Shown: one piece after another, positions 27,729 to 37,300 of the stretch | Numbering within the stretch: position 1 is the first letter of the stretch | Layout: every line of letters starts with the position of its first letter | From: Paenibacillus riograndensis SBR5 | Lineage (GTDB): Bacteria; Bacillota; Bacilli; Paenibacillales; Paenibacillaceae | DNA: 64,000 bases | Direction of reading: 5' to 3' | Assembly: GCF_000981585.1 (NCBI RefSeq) | Contig: NZ_LN831776.1 | Span: 5,997,187 to 6,061,186 of the forward strand | The notes under the pieces: generated by a model | Seen by the model: only the letters and a program-made list of their open reading frames with translations | Databases searched by the model: none | Told to the model about the DNA's origin: nothing | Program-made: the position numbers and the translations under genes

Positions 27729-28088
27729 TCAGGCGTGGGATGTCGAGCTGCCGACAAGCGCGCCTAATTTGGCACCGCCAAGCAAGTGATAATGGAGATG
27801 AGGCACGGCCTGTCCGCTGTCCGGTCCACAATTGTTAATCAGACGGTACCCGCTGTCCGCAATTCCGAGCTCTACAGCAATTTGCTGTGCTACAGCGTGA
27901 ATCTCCCCGATCAGCGGCAGGTCCTCCGGTGCAACATCATTCATGGAAGCAATGAACTTCTTGGGAATGATCAGCACATGAACCGGGGCTGCAGGCTCTA
28001 TATCATAGAAAGCCAGAATCCGTTCATTCTCGAAGACCTTTTTGGAAGGGATTGAACCCTCAATAATTTTGCTAAACACAGTTTCCAT
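27729..28088 (-). CDS. HIT family nucleotide-binding protein
   Basis: A 119-residue histidine-triad protein (Hint-like) with the catalytic HLHYHLLGG near the C-terminus and FYDIEPAAPVHVLIIPK in the middle. Members hydrolyse AMP-linked phosphoramidates; the in vivo role is unclear. The ATG at 28088 follows AGGAGG, giving the usual length; a 56-residue upstream extension has no support. It lies just upstream of rpsU. Confidence 0.94.
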   Translation of the reverse strand: METVFSKIIEGSIPSKKVFENERILAFYDIEPAAPVHVLIIPKKFIASMNDVAPEDLPLIGEIHAVAQQIAVELGIADSGYRLINNCGPDSGQAVPHLHYHLLGGAKLGALVGSSTSHA

Positions 28089-28508
28089 GGGAATGCTTCC
28101 TCCTGTCAGTTTTGGTGAAAGTCCAGCAAGTACATTTGGCCTCTGCAAGCTATGCTTGGGAATGGCTTTCGTCGCGGCATCATAATTGATGTCTATAATC
28201 ATACAGGATAATTCCCGATTGGGAAAGGCGCCGGGAACATACCCTGTATAGGTCACTTCTGGGCCTATAATTCGTCCGGATTATTATTTGAAGACCTCAA
28301 ATCAACTATAATATGTTATTTATTACATTTGTTAATTAAAAATAAAACTGTTGATTTTACTTTTTATGGTAATAAAATAAAGGGGGTTGTTTAGAAATGA
28401 GTACAGGAACAGAAGATACTGCTATTTTCGGACAATACCAAGCCCGGTGAATAGCTGCTGCCTCATTCCATGAACCGATTTCATCTTCCAAAAAGGAGTT
28501 CTTCCCTC
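28089..28508. other. Divergent spacer with alsD promoter and short leader frame
   Basis: Between the HIT gene and alsD. The right half is very AT-rich. A sigma-A-like promoter toward alsD is TTGATT (28351-28356), 16 bp, TAAAAT (28373-28378). After it, AGGGGG precedes a 17-codon frame (28397-28450, MSTGTEDTAIFGQYQAR) that stops 58 bp before alsD. The left half holds a small hairpin TTCCC-N4-GGGAA near 28212-28225. Confidence 0.5.
28397..28450 (+). CDS. Putative 17-codon leader peptide upstream of alsD
   Basis: ATG at 28397 with AGGGGG ten bases upstream, TGA at 28448-28450, product MSTGTEDTAIFGQYQAR. The ribosome site and its place between promoter and alsD suggest it may be translated. No attenuator-like repeat of one codon is seen, so regulatory function is a guess. 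Confidence 0.3.
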   Translation: MSTGTEDTAIFGQYQAR

Positions 28509-29225
28509 ATGAAAAATCATGTGATTTATCAGGTTTCCACAATGATTGCCCTGCTGAGCGGCCAGTATGACGGATCAGTGAGTTTTGGCAAACTGAAAGA
28601 ATACGGAGATTTCGGCATCGGGACCTTCCATCAGCTGGACGGTGAAATGATTGCCTTCGACGGAGGCTTCTACCATCTGTACCCGGACGGCAGCGCCAGA
28701 CCAGTAAGTCTGGAAGAGAGCACCCCCTTCTCTACCGTGACCTTCTTTGAGCAGGATCAGACGCTGCTGGTGCACACCCCCCTGGCCCGGAGCGAGCTTG
28801 AACAGGTGATCCATACGCTCCTGCCGAGTCCAAATATATTTTATGCGATCCGTATCGACGGACATTTCCGCGAGGTGCACACACGCACTGTTTCGCATCA
28901 AGACAAGCCTTACAAGCCCTTTGTTGAAGTGACGGAGAACGAGCCATCGTTCCATTTCTCTAATGAAGACGGAGTGATCGCCGGCTTCTGGATGCCAGCG
29001 TTTGCCCAGGGGATCGGAGTCTCAGGATATCATTTGCATTATATTAACGATGCCCGCAACGGAGGAGGACATGTTCTCGACTTTATAGTGGAGCACTGCA
29101 CGATATCGATTTGCAGCAGTGAGGATCTCCGGTTGAAGCTTCCGCACAATGATGATTATTTAAAAGCCGATTTAGCTGCTGCTTCACTAAATGAAGATAT
29201 AGCAGCCGCCGAAGGCCCTCGCTAA
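28509..29225 (+). CDS. alsD: Alpha-acetolactate decarboxylase
   Basis: Converts alpha-acetolactate to acetoin, the last step of acetoin synthesis. 238 residues. Seen are YGDFGIGTFHQLDGEM, FYAIRIDGHF and the zinc site GYHLHYINDARNGGGHVLDF, all as in B. subtilis AlsD. The ATG at 28509 follows AAAGGAG; an upstream in-frame ATG at 28470 has no such site. No alsS or alsR is adjacent, so the gene stands alone here and must work with an acetolactate synthase elsewhere. Confidence 0.96.
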   Translation: MKNHVIYQVSTMIALLSGQYDGSVSFGKLKEYGDFGIGTFHQLDGEMIAFDGGFYHLYPDGSARPVSLEESTPFSTVTFFEQDQTLLVHTPLARSELEQVIHTLLPSPNIFYAIRIDGHFREVHTRTVSHQDKPYKPFVEVTENEPSFHFSNEDGVIAGFWMPAFAQGIGVSGYHLHYINDARNGGGHVLDFIVEHCTISICSSEDLRLKLPHNDDYLKADLAAASLNEDIAAAEGPR

Positions 29226-29268
29226 GCACGCTTATGGCTTAACCCGAAGTTTATTTGCACAAAAAAAA

Positions 29269-29358
29269 GAAACACCCTGCTCAGCTTAGAAAGCTGATTC
29301 GGCGGCGGACGTATGAAAAGGAGAAATGCTCCCGGTCATACGTCCGCCGAGGTGTTTC
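29269..29358 (-). terminator. Branched terminator of the addBA-sbcDC operon
   Basis: Outer arms GAAACACC (29269-29276) and GGTGTTTC (29351-29358) enclose two hairpins: TCAGCTT-N3-AAGCTGA (29281-29297) and a perfect 14-bp stem CGGCGGACGTATGA / TCATACGTCCGCCG (29303-29349). On the minus strand the outer stem is followed by eight T. It would end the sbcC transcript and may also slow rightward transcription from alsD. Confidence 0.75.
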
Positions 29359-29436
29359 AAATGATGTCGGCTTAGCTGTATTATAACAACGGGATGATGC
29401 TGTATCTGTGACAGTTATCACACTAAATGCCGGACA

Positions 29437-32400
29437 TCACATTTTTTCCAGTATAATCCGCGAGCCCCCGCCTCCCTGCTCTGCCGGGATGACAACCAGC
29501 TTGCGGGGCAGACGTGCTCTTAGTTCGGGAACGTGGCTGATAATGCCTACAGAGAGCTGATCATTATGCAATCTTTCGAGCGAAGTGATAACAGTATCGA
29601 GCAGATCCGGGTCCAGTGTGCCGAAGCCTTCATCCAGAAAAAAGAACTGCAGCGGGTACTGCCCGCGAAGCTGAATCTGCGCCGAAAGCGCCAGCGCCAG
29701 GGACAAAGAGGTCAGGAAGGTCTCCCCGCCGGACAAAGTGGATACAGGACGCCGCACTCCGCCATTCCCGTCATCCCGAATCACAAACCCTCCCCCGGAA
29801 TCAACCTCAAGCGCATAACGCTGCTTGCTCAGGAAACGCAGCCGCTGTGAAGCGGCCTGGCAGACCTGCATCAGCTGCTCCTCGGCAATATACTCCACAA
29901 AAGCATTTCCGCGCAGCACCGTTTGCAGCTTGGACAGCCGGTCCTGAAGGGCCGCATGCTCCGCACGCTCGCCTTCCAGCTCCATCCAGCGGATATGCCG
30001 GTGCTGCAGATCTTCCAGATCGCGTTCAGCCCGGGCCCGGTCCTGCAGTGCAGTCTCATCGTCTTCCTTGCATCTGCGCAGAGTCTCCTGACTTTCCTGC
30101 CACTCTTCTGTGCTGAGCACAGCCCCTTCCAGCTTCTCTTCAATATTCCGCAGCTGGAGCGCAACTTCAGCTTCACCGTCACGGTGGGCCCGCACCCGGG
30201 CAGCAGCCTCTGCCCGTTCCTCCGGCGCAAGTGCTGCGCCCTCCACCTCGGAGGCGGATTCAAACGCTGAGGTCTGGAGGCAATCCTGCCAAATCGAGAC
30301 TGCGGCCTCGGAATGCTCACGGGCGGACTCCGCCGCCTGACGGCTGATAGCGGCTTCCTTCACCGCATGCTGTGCCTGTTCTGCTGCCGACCGGTGAACC
30401 TGTCTGCTGCTCTCCAGTCCTGTCTGCAGCTCCTGCAGGCGTTTCTCGCATTCTGCCAGCAATGCAGCGGCCGCCCGGCCGCCGGTCCACTGGAGCAGAC
30501 GCTGCTCCTTCTCCCGCTCCAGTGCTTCTTTGCCTTCAAGCTGCGCGTTCCACTGGGCCAAGTCTCTGTCCAAAGCTGCAATCTCTTCCTGCAGCGCCTG
30601 CACGGAAGTGCTCTTGTCATCCAGAAACTTGACACTGATCTCCAGCCGCCCTCTGATTTCCTCAGCCTGCTCATCCTTCTTCAGCATTTCCCGGTAGGCA
30701 TGTTCGGCTTCATCCGGTGCCAGCTCCGGAAACAGCCGTGACCATTCCTCCCGGAGTTCTCCCAGCTGCCGGTCCAGCTCTCCGGCCTTGGCTGTCAGGC
30801 CTTGCAGCCACACTGCTTCGGCTTCCACCGCCGCAGCTTCCTTGTGGCTCAGCTGCTGCTGCTCCTGCAAGGAACGCTGCCACTCTGCTGCAACCCGGCG
30901 CAATTCACCGGAACGGGACTTCAGCGCAGAAAATTCAGCTTCCAAGTGGGACAGGGCCTGCTCATCAGGAACTGTGGGGGAACCGGAAGCTGCATCGGGA
31001 CCCGAAGCAGCCGCAGCCTGCGATGGATCAAACGAGTCCTCGGCTGCTTCAAGGCTGGAATGGACCGGCGGACGCGATAGATCAAAAGAGTCCTGGACTG
31101 CTTCATGGCTGGAGGGGGCCGGTGAACGCGATGGGTCAAGAGAGTCCTGGGCAGCTTCATGACTGGAAGGGGCCGTTAAACGCGATGGGTCATAAGAGTT
31201 CCGAGCAGCTGCAAGGCTGGAAAGGGCTGCAGAAGCCGTGGTACCGCCGCGCTGCTCCATTCCTGCAGCCGCAGGTGCTGCGAAGGATTCTGCCGCCTCT
31301 GCGCCGTATACCTGCTCCAGCCAGGCCACGTCTTGCTCCAGCAGGCTCCGGAACCAATGCCGCGCTTCAAGCGCCCGTCTGCCCAGGGTCCGGGACTGTT
31401 CGAGCTGGCGTTCCAGCTCTTCCCGCCCGGCGCTGTCCTCTGCCAGCGCCGGCGCGGGGTGGTGGAGGCTGCCGCAGACCGGACAAGGCTGCCCGTCCTG
31501 CAGTTCACTGGCGAGCGACAGGGAGAGCCGGTGCAGCTCTTGGCCTTTGAGCGCCGCCGCAAGCGTACTTCCATGAAGCTCCAGCTGACCGGCGGCGGCC
31601 TCTGCTGCGGCCTCCCCGGCCCGCAGCTGTTCCAGGTGCAGCGCTGCGGCGGCGATTCCCCCGCCGCGCTGCGCCTCAAGCGACCGCTGCCGCTCCCCGG
31701 CGGCGGCCAGCCGCGCCTCCGCCGCCGCGAGCACCGCGGCGCGCTCGGCGCGTTCACGTTCCGCCGTCTCCCGCTGGGAGGAGGCGGAACGCAGGCCTTG
31801 CAGCCGCTGCATGGCTTCCTGCAGCGACTGCCGCTCCTGGGAGCGGACCGCTAACGGCTGCAGGCTCTGCTGCAGCTCGTGCTGGCGCTTTTGGCCCTTG
31901 GCCAAAAGCTCACGCTCCCGGGCCATGCTCTCCCGCCGGGCAGCCAGCCCGCGGGAGGCCTCGTCGCGGCGCTCCAGCACCGCCGCGCGCTCGCGCCGCA
32001 GCCCGCCGAGCTCAGCTTCCAGCTCGAGCGCGCGGCGGTACGTATCCGCCCCCTGCCGGAGGGCGGGCTCCTCCGCAGCCAGCGCGGCCTGCGCGGCCGC
32101 TTCAGCTGCGGCCAGCTCCGCCGCCTTCCGCTCGGCGGCGGCGGCCTGCACCTCCTGGCCCTCCGCGCGGGCCAGGCGGCTCTTCCAGGCCTCTTCCGCG
32201 CTGCGCCAGGCTTTCAGCGCGGGCAGCATTTTCTCGGCTTCGTCAGACTTGCCGAGCTTCTGCTCCAGCAGGAGAATGTCCGCCTCCTGCGCGAGCAAAG
32301 CCTGGCGCTGCCCCTCGCGCCGGGCGCGCTCGTCCTGCAGCTCGCGGATGCGGGCATAACGTTCCGCCCGCTGCACCGCCTCATCCAGCCGCTTGCGGCA

Positions 32401-33099
32401 GTCTGCCGCCTGCCGGACCGCTTCCTGCAGCCGTCCGGCGGCAGCCTCAACATCCGCCTTGCCTGCACTGCCCAGCCCCTGCTGCTCGGCTTCCAGCGCC
32501 CGCAGGGCGGCTTCATTCTCCTTGACCCGGCGGCTGAGCTTCATCGCCAGCCCGTCGCCATACTGCTCCAGATGAAAAAGACGCTGCAGCATTTGTCTGC
32601 GGTCCACGCCGCGCAGCGACAGAAATTCGGCAAATTTCCCCTGCGGCAGTACAACGGCACGGGTGAAGTCATCCATTTTGAGCCCGATATGCTCTTCCAC
32701 GCACCGGGTAACATCCGCGAGCTTGTCGGCCAGCACATGATCACCGTCTGCGGCAACTTCAATGAAACGGCTGATCGTATTGCTCACTGACTGGTCTCCG
32801 GTCCGTTTGAATTTCCGTTCGACCCTGTAACGGCGGGGACCTGAGGAGGAAGTGAGCTCAAAAGTAAAACTAACGCTTAGCTGGTCCTCGGAATGGTTCA
32901 TGATACCCTGGGTCCCATTGACCGCACGTTCCACCTTTCCGTACATTGCCAGCGTTATCGCGTCCAGCACGCTGGATTTGCCGCTTCCCGTTGGTCCGAA
33001 AATACCGAACAGCCCCGTCTCCGTCAGGCTTCCAAAATCAATCTCCTGCTGCTCTCTATAGCTTTGGAGTCCGGCTACTTTTAGTAGAATTGGTTTCAC
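29437..33099 (-). CDS. sbcC: Exonuclease SbcC (Rad50-like SMC ATPase)
   Basis: ATPase of the SbcCD nuclease that opens hairpins and processes DNA ends. Walker A FGPTGSGKSSVLDAI near residue 35; zinc hook CPVCG at C539-C542 between two long coiled coils; signature LSGGETFLTSLSLALALS and Walker B FFFLDEGFGTLD near the C-terminus. Length 1220 residues is longer than usual. The excess includes an 18-residue tandem repeat just after the hook (about residues 634-694). The coiled coils are very Ala/Glu/Arg-rich. Start GTG at 33099 behind GGGGAGGAG, directly after the sbcD stop. Confidence 0.96.
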   Translation of the reverse strand: MKPILLKVAGLQSYREQQEIDFGSLTETGLFGIFGPTGSGKSSVLDAITLAMYGKVERAVNGTQGIMNHSEDQLSVSFTFELTSSSGPRRYRVERKFKRTGDQSVSNTISRFIEVAADGDHVLADKLADVTRCVEEHIGLKMDDFTRAVVLPQGKFAEFLSLRGVDRRQMLQRLFHLEQYGDGLAMKLSRRVKENEAALRALEAEQQGLGSAGKADVEAAAGRLQEAVRQAADCRKRLDEAVQRAERYARIRELQDERARREGQRQALLAQEADILLLEQKLGKSDEAEKMLPALKAWRSAEEAWKSRLARAEGQEVQAAAAERKAAELAAAEAAAQAALAAEEPALRQGADTYRRALELEAELGGLRRERAAVLERRDEASRGLAARRESMARERELLAKGQKRQHELQQSLQPLAVRSQERQSLQEAMQRLQGLRSASSQRETAERERAERAAVLAAAEARLAAAGERQRSLEAQRGGGIAAAALHLEQLRAGEAAAEAAAGQLELHGSTLAAALKGQELHRLSLSLASELQDGQPCPVCGSLHHPAPALAEDSAGREELERQLEQSRTLGRRALEARHWFRSLLEQDVAWLEQVYGAEAAESFAAPAAAGMEQRGGTTASAALSSLAAARNSYDPSRLTAPSSHEAAQDSLDPSRSPAPSSHEAVQDSFDLSRPPVHSSLEAAEDSFDPSQAAAASGPDAASGSPTVPDEQALSHLEAEFSALKSRSGELRRVAAEWQRSLQEQQQLSHKEAAAVEAEAVWLQGLTAKAGELDRQLGELREEWSRLFPELAPDEAEHAYREMLKKDEQAEEIRGRLEISVKFLDDKSTSVQALQEEIAALDRDLAQWNAQLEGKEALEREKEQRLLQWTGGRAAAALLAECEKRLQELQTGLESSRQVHRSAAEQAQHAVKEAAISRQAAESAREHSEAAVSIWQDCLQTSAFESASEVEGAALAPEERAEAAARVRAHRDGEAEVALQLRNIEEKLEGAVLSTEEWQESQETLRRCKEDDETALQDRARAERDLEDLQHRHIRWMELEGERAEHAALQDRLSKLQTVLRGNAFVEYIAEEQLMQVCQAASQRLRFLSKQRYALEVDSGGGFVIRDDGNGGVRRPVSTLSGGETFLTSLSLALALSAQIQLRGQYPLQFFFLDEGFGTLDPDLLDTVITSLERLHNDQLSVGIISHVPELRARLPRKLVVIPAEQGGGGSRIILEKM
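31018..31200 (-). repeat. 54-bp tandem repeat inside sbcC
   Basis: Three and a third in-frame 54-bp units (31147-31200, 31093-31146, 31039-31092, partial 31018-31038) encode D-S-x-D-P-S-R-x-x-x-P-S-S-x-E-A-x-Q. Units 1 and 2 differ at few codons; unit 3 is more diverged. They lie shortly after the zinc hook. Confidence 0.85.
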
Positions 33100-33100
33100 T

Positions 33101-34282
33101 TCAGTTCTCCTCCCCTTCCGCAGGCTCGCGCCGCTCTTCTTCCGCCAGCTCCAGGAACAGCTCGATCAGGCTGTCCTCAGGCTCTGCCCCGCCGGTCTGC
33201 CGCTGATAAAATCTGCGGAACAGCTCCTGCACCGGCATGCGCGAGCGGGCCATCTCCTCAAGCTCCTGCTCCATCTGCGGATAAACCGGGCGGATATGTA
33301 TAATCCCCTCGCGGGATTTGCGCAGCCGCTGGATATCATTCAGCGACATCGCTTCCGTGAGGCGGAGCTCCAGATCAATAAAAGCTGTGGCGTCCCGGCC
33401 TTCATCCAGCCAGCCGTAGACCTCCTGCAAGCCTCCGGAGGACTTCCAGTTCACCAGAGGACGGCCGCAGCGGAGATAAATTTCCTCGAAAGAGGGCTCG
33501 CCTCCGGGCGCAACCTCTATCAATGCTACGGACTTCGCCTGGCCGGCTTCGGAGAAGCTGTAGGCCAGCGGCGATCCGCTGTAACGGATCATGCTGTCGC
33601 CTTTTACGCGCTGGGCGCGGTGCAGATGCCCAAGCGCTGTATACTGTGCACCGCACGACAACGCTGAAGGATCTACAGTATACGCTCCGCCGACCTGAAT
33701 AGGCCGCTCGGAGTCACTCTCCACTCCGCCCAGCACATAGATATGGCTCATCGCCAGATTAACGGTCTGGGGCGTGAATTCCCGGCCCAGCAGATTCATC
33801 AGCCTGCCGACCCGGGCACTATAGGCAAGACGAAGCTCATCTTCCCCCGCATCCCCGGCAAGGAGCTCGCCAAGCCGTGCTTCGGAAGGGTAAGGGAGCG
33901 CAGCGATTTTGGCAACCTCGCCTGTACGTGCGGCATGAACCGTCACCGGTTCGGAGGTAGGCATGCCTACCAGTGCAATGCCTTGTCTGCGGACAAGCGG
34001 GGATACGGACGCGACACGCTCCGGCTGATCGTGATTGCCGGAGATGACCACAAGCGGCCTGCCATCCGCAGTCAGCCGGGCGGCTGCATCGTAGAACAGC
34101 TGCTCCGCCGCTGCCGGCGGATTCACGGAATCATAGACATCCCCCGCCATCAAGATAAGATCTGCCTGGGCTGCATCGGCAATCTCCACCAGCTCATCGA
34201 TGAACTGCTCCTGCTCCTTCTGCCGGCTTCTTCCTTCCAGCGTCCGCCCCAGATGCCAGTCTCCCGTATGCAAAATACGCAT
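33101..34282 (-). CDS. sbcD: Exonuclease SbcD (Mre11-like)
   Basis: Nuclease subunit of SbcCD, 393 residues. Metallophosphoesterase motifs in order: TGDWHLGR, AGDVYDSVNPP, SGNHDQPERV, then a conserved H-containing ALGHLHRAQ near residue 210. The C-terminal helices should bind the SbcC coiled-coil base. ATG at 34282 after GAGGG. It lies between addA (54 bp upstream) and sbcC (no gap), forming one four-gene repair operon. Confidence 0.96.
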   Translation of the reverse strand: MRILHTGDWHLGRTLEGRSRQKEQEQFIDELVEIADAAQADLILMAGDVYDSVNPPAAAEQLFYDAAARLTADGRPLVVISGNHDQPERVASVSPLVRRQGIALVGMPTSEPVTVHAARTGEVAKIAALPYPSEARLGELLAGDAGEDELRLAYSARVGRLMNLLGREFTPQTVNLAMSHIYVLGGVESDSERPIQVGGAYTVDPSALSCGAQYTALGHLHRAQRVKGDSMIRYSGSPLAYSFSEAGQAKSVALIEVAPGGEPSFEEIYLRCGRPLVNWKSSGGLQEVYGWLDEGRDATAFIDLELRLTEAMSLNDIQRLRKSREGIIHIRPVYPQMEQELEEMARSRMPVQELFRRFYQRQTGGAEPEDSLIELFLELAEEERREPAEGEEN

Positions 34283-34336
34283 TTACGCCCTCTTTTCCCC
34301 GCCCGTCACGCGGCTTTGATAGATTAATAAATAGAT

Positions 34337-37300
34337 TTATAGCTTCACTGCATGTCCGCCGTCAAAAAAGTACAGCCAGATCTCGGAGACCGGCTCCCCC
34401 AAAATGTCCAGCAGCGCCTTGCTGTACAGCTCCAGCTGAAAACGGTACTTCTCTTTGAGAGTTTCCAATCCGCCCTGATGCTCCAGCACAGCATCGGTTT
34501 TATAATCCAGCAGAATCAGCCGCCCTTCTTCCCGGAACAGGCAGTCGATAACGCCTTGAATCAGGACAGATTCACCAAAGGCCGCGTTTCCTGCAGGAGC
34601 TTCAAGCCCCGCTGCCGCTTCATTCAGATACTCAAGCCCATGATAGGCTTCGCCGGCCGGTACCATATAGCTGAACGGCTGCTCTCTTCTTTTCCAGGAG
34701 GCTCCGATCAGTCTGCGGCCCATTTCCCCTGAATAAAACGCCTCAATATCACTAATTTCTACAGCCTCAGCCTGCTCGCCCGTAAGTATGGCCAGCCGCG
34801 TAAGGCGCGCGATGGTCGCTTCCAGAACAGACCGGTCTACCACACCCTCCAGCGGCACATGCTGCATCACGGTATGATAGGCTGTCCCCCGCTCTGAAGG
34901 CGACAAGCCCCGCTTCTCCATAAACTTCGGACGCTGCAGATGCAGACTGTCCGTCCCTGCCGCCCCGCGCGTCAGGCTGAGCCCTGCATCACCATGCAGG
35001 GATTCTTCCAGCAAATCGTATGACGGCTGCTCCTGCATGGACAGCATCGATTTCAATTCGGTGACTGAGGTTTTTGCGGGAATCCCGGATGCTGCTGCAT
35101 AAGGATACACCCATTTCAAGCGTCCGGTTACTTCGGCCTCTCTTGCAGCGCTCCCGTTGGGAACACGGCGGCCGTGCCGAAGGGCTTCAAGCACAGCCTG
35201 CCGTTCCTCATTACGATCCGCAGTACCAGACCCAGCCAGAGCTGACCCGGAACTGAGCTCCTGCGCGTTCACCGCAGAGATGCTCCAATTGGAAGCATCG
35301 CCATGGAGCACCGCAGATACAGGCCCATCGGCACCTGCCAGCTTGCGCAGGATAGCCGCGCGGGGATGGCGGATCAGCGCCGGCCCCACCCAATCCAAAT
35401 AGCTGCGGCCCCGGGCCAGCATATGGTCTTCCAGCAGCATTTGCTCCCGGCCCTGCACACTGCTCCAGCCTGCAAGGGTGCGGGGCAAATCCCGCACGGT
35501 GCCGACCAGGATCATTTTGTCGCGCGGCCGGGTTAATCCGACATAGAGTACACGCATTTCCTCGGCCAGCAATTCCAGACGGGAACGGCGGCTAATTGCC
35601 AGATAAGGCAGTGTTGGATAAGTGACCCGGGTTTTGGGCTCTACAAAACGCGGCCCGAATCCAAGCTCTTTGTGCATCAGGAAAGGAGAATGCAAATCCT
35701 GGCGGTTGAACGGCTTGGCCATTCCTGCCAGGAAGACCACGGGAAACTCCAAACCTTTGGACTTGTGGATGGTCATAATGCGGACCCCCCCGGCTTCCTC
35801 GCCGGTTCCTCCCGCTGCACCCAGGTCGCCGCCGTTTTCTCTCAGCCGGTTAATGAATACCAGGAAGCGGAACAAGCCGCGTGCATTGGTATCATTCTCA
35901 AACTGAACAGCCCGGTCATACAGCGCTGTAAGATTATTCTGGCGCTGGAAGCCGCCAGGCAGACCGCCGACCCATTCCAGATAACCGCTCTCTGTGTAGA
36001 TACGCCAGATCAATGTGCTGAGGCTTCCCTGGTGGGCAGCAGTTCTCCAGCCCTCAAGCTGCCTCAGGAAAACTTGCAGCTTCTTCCGCAGCTTCCCGGA
36101 AATCTCCGGCATTGCCGCTTTTCCTGCCATATGGTCTGCTGACGGGACGTCTCCCGCCGGGCTTTCTTCATCAGGTGCAGCCGGATCGGCAGCGCGGGAA
36201 GCGTCTGACTTGAACGCATGATGTCCGCCAGACCCATCCCCTATCTCAGTCTGCTCTCCGGCAGCCGCCAGCACTGCATCCAAAAATGAACCGTCGCTGC
36301 AGAGACGCACCGCTGCCAGTTCTTCCTCGCGCAGATTTACCACAGGCGACCGCAGGACGCCGGCCAGAGGAATATCCTGCCGGGGATTGTCCACAATCTG
36401 CAGCAGTGAAAGGGCAATTTCCACCTCGGTAGCCTGAAAATAGCCTTTGTTCTGATCCCCGTATGCCGGAATGCCCTCCAGGCGCAGCTCTTCGACCATC
36501 AGCGGAGTCCAGATCCGGGCAGACCGCAGCAGAATCACAATGTCCCCGTAAACAACCGGACGCATGATCTTCAAGGCTTTATCATAGATCATCAGCGGCT
36601 CACCGCCGCTCATGCCGGTCATCTGGGAGATGCGCCGGACGATAGCTCTTGCTTCAAGCTGTGCGGTTTCACTCTCCATTGCTTCATTTTCTTGCGGAGG
36701 AAGCTCCCCGTCCTCAGCAGATTCTTCTGTACGTGAAGACGATGATGTTCCCCGGTCGATTAGCAGCAGCTCAGGGGCAAAATAAGTGTCCGGCCCCTTC
36801 TCTGCCGCACCCGGAAAATGGGCTCCGTAAACCAGCTCCGCCCGCTCATCGTAGCTTATTTCAGCAACAGTACTGTCCATAATCTGCCGGAAAATCATAT
36901 TCACGGCATTTACGACCTCCAGACGGCTGCGGAAATTGCGGGCCAGATCAATTACGGAGCCGCCGCCCGCGGCTGAACCAAAGCTCTTATATTTATCCAG
37001 GAACAATCCCGGCTCCGCCAGCCGGAAACGGTAAATGCTCTGCTTCATATCTCCGACCATAAAACGGTTCCCCGGCGATTCCCGGGAAATCAGCCGCACA
37101 ATTTCCTCCTGCACGCTGTTCGTATCCTGATATTCATCCAGCAGTACCTCGTCGAACTGGTCCCGGTACTCCATCGCTGCATCCGAAGGCAGCGAATGTC
37201 CGGGCTCTGAATCTGCATGCCGCAGGATTTGCAGGCAATAATGCTCCAGGTCGCTGAAATCGACCATTCCCCGGCCTGCCTTCTCGATCCGGTAGCGTTC

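Noticed and set aside
28301..28350. Fnr/Rex-like site before alsD (TGTTA-N4-TTACA, TTGTTAATT)
   Set aside because: Symmetry is poor and it does not match the TGTGA-N6-TCACA or TTGTGAA consensus; in AT-rich DNA such matches arise by chance.
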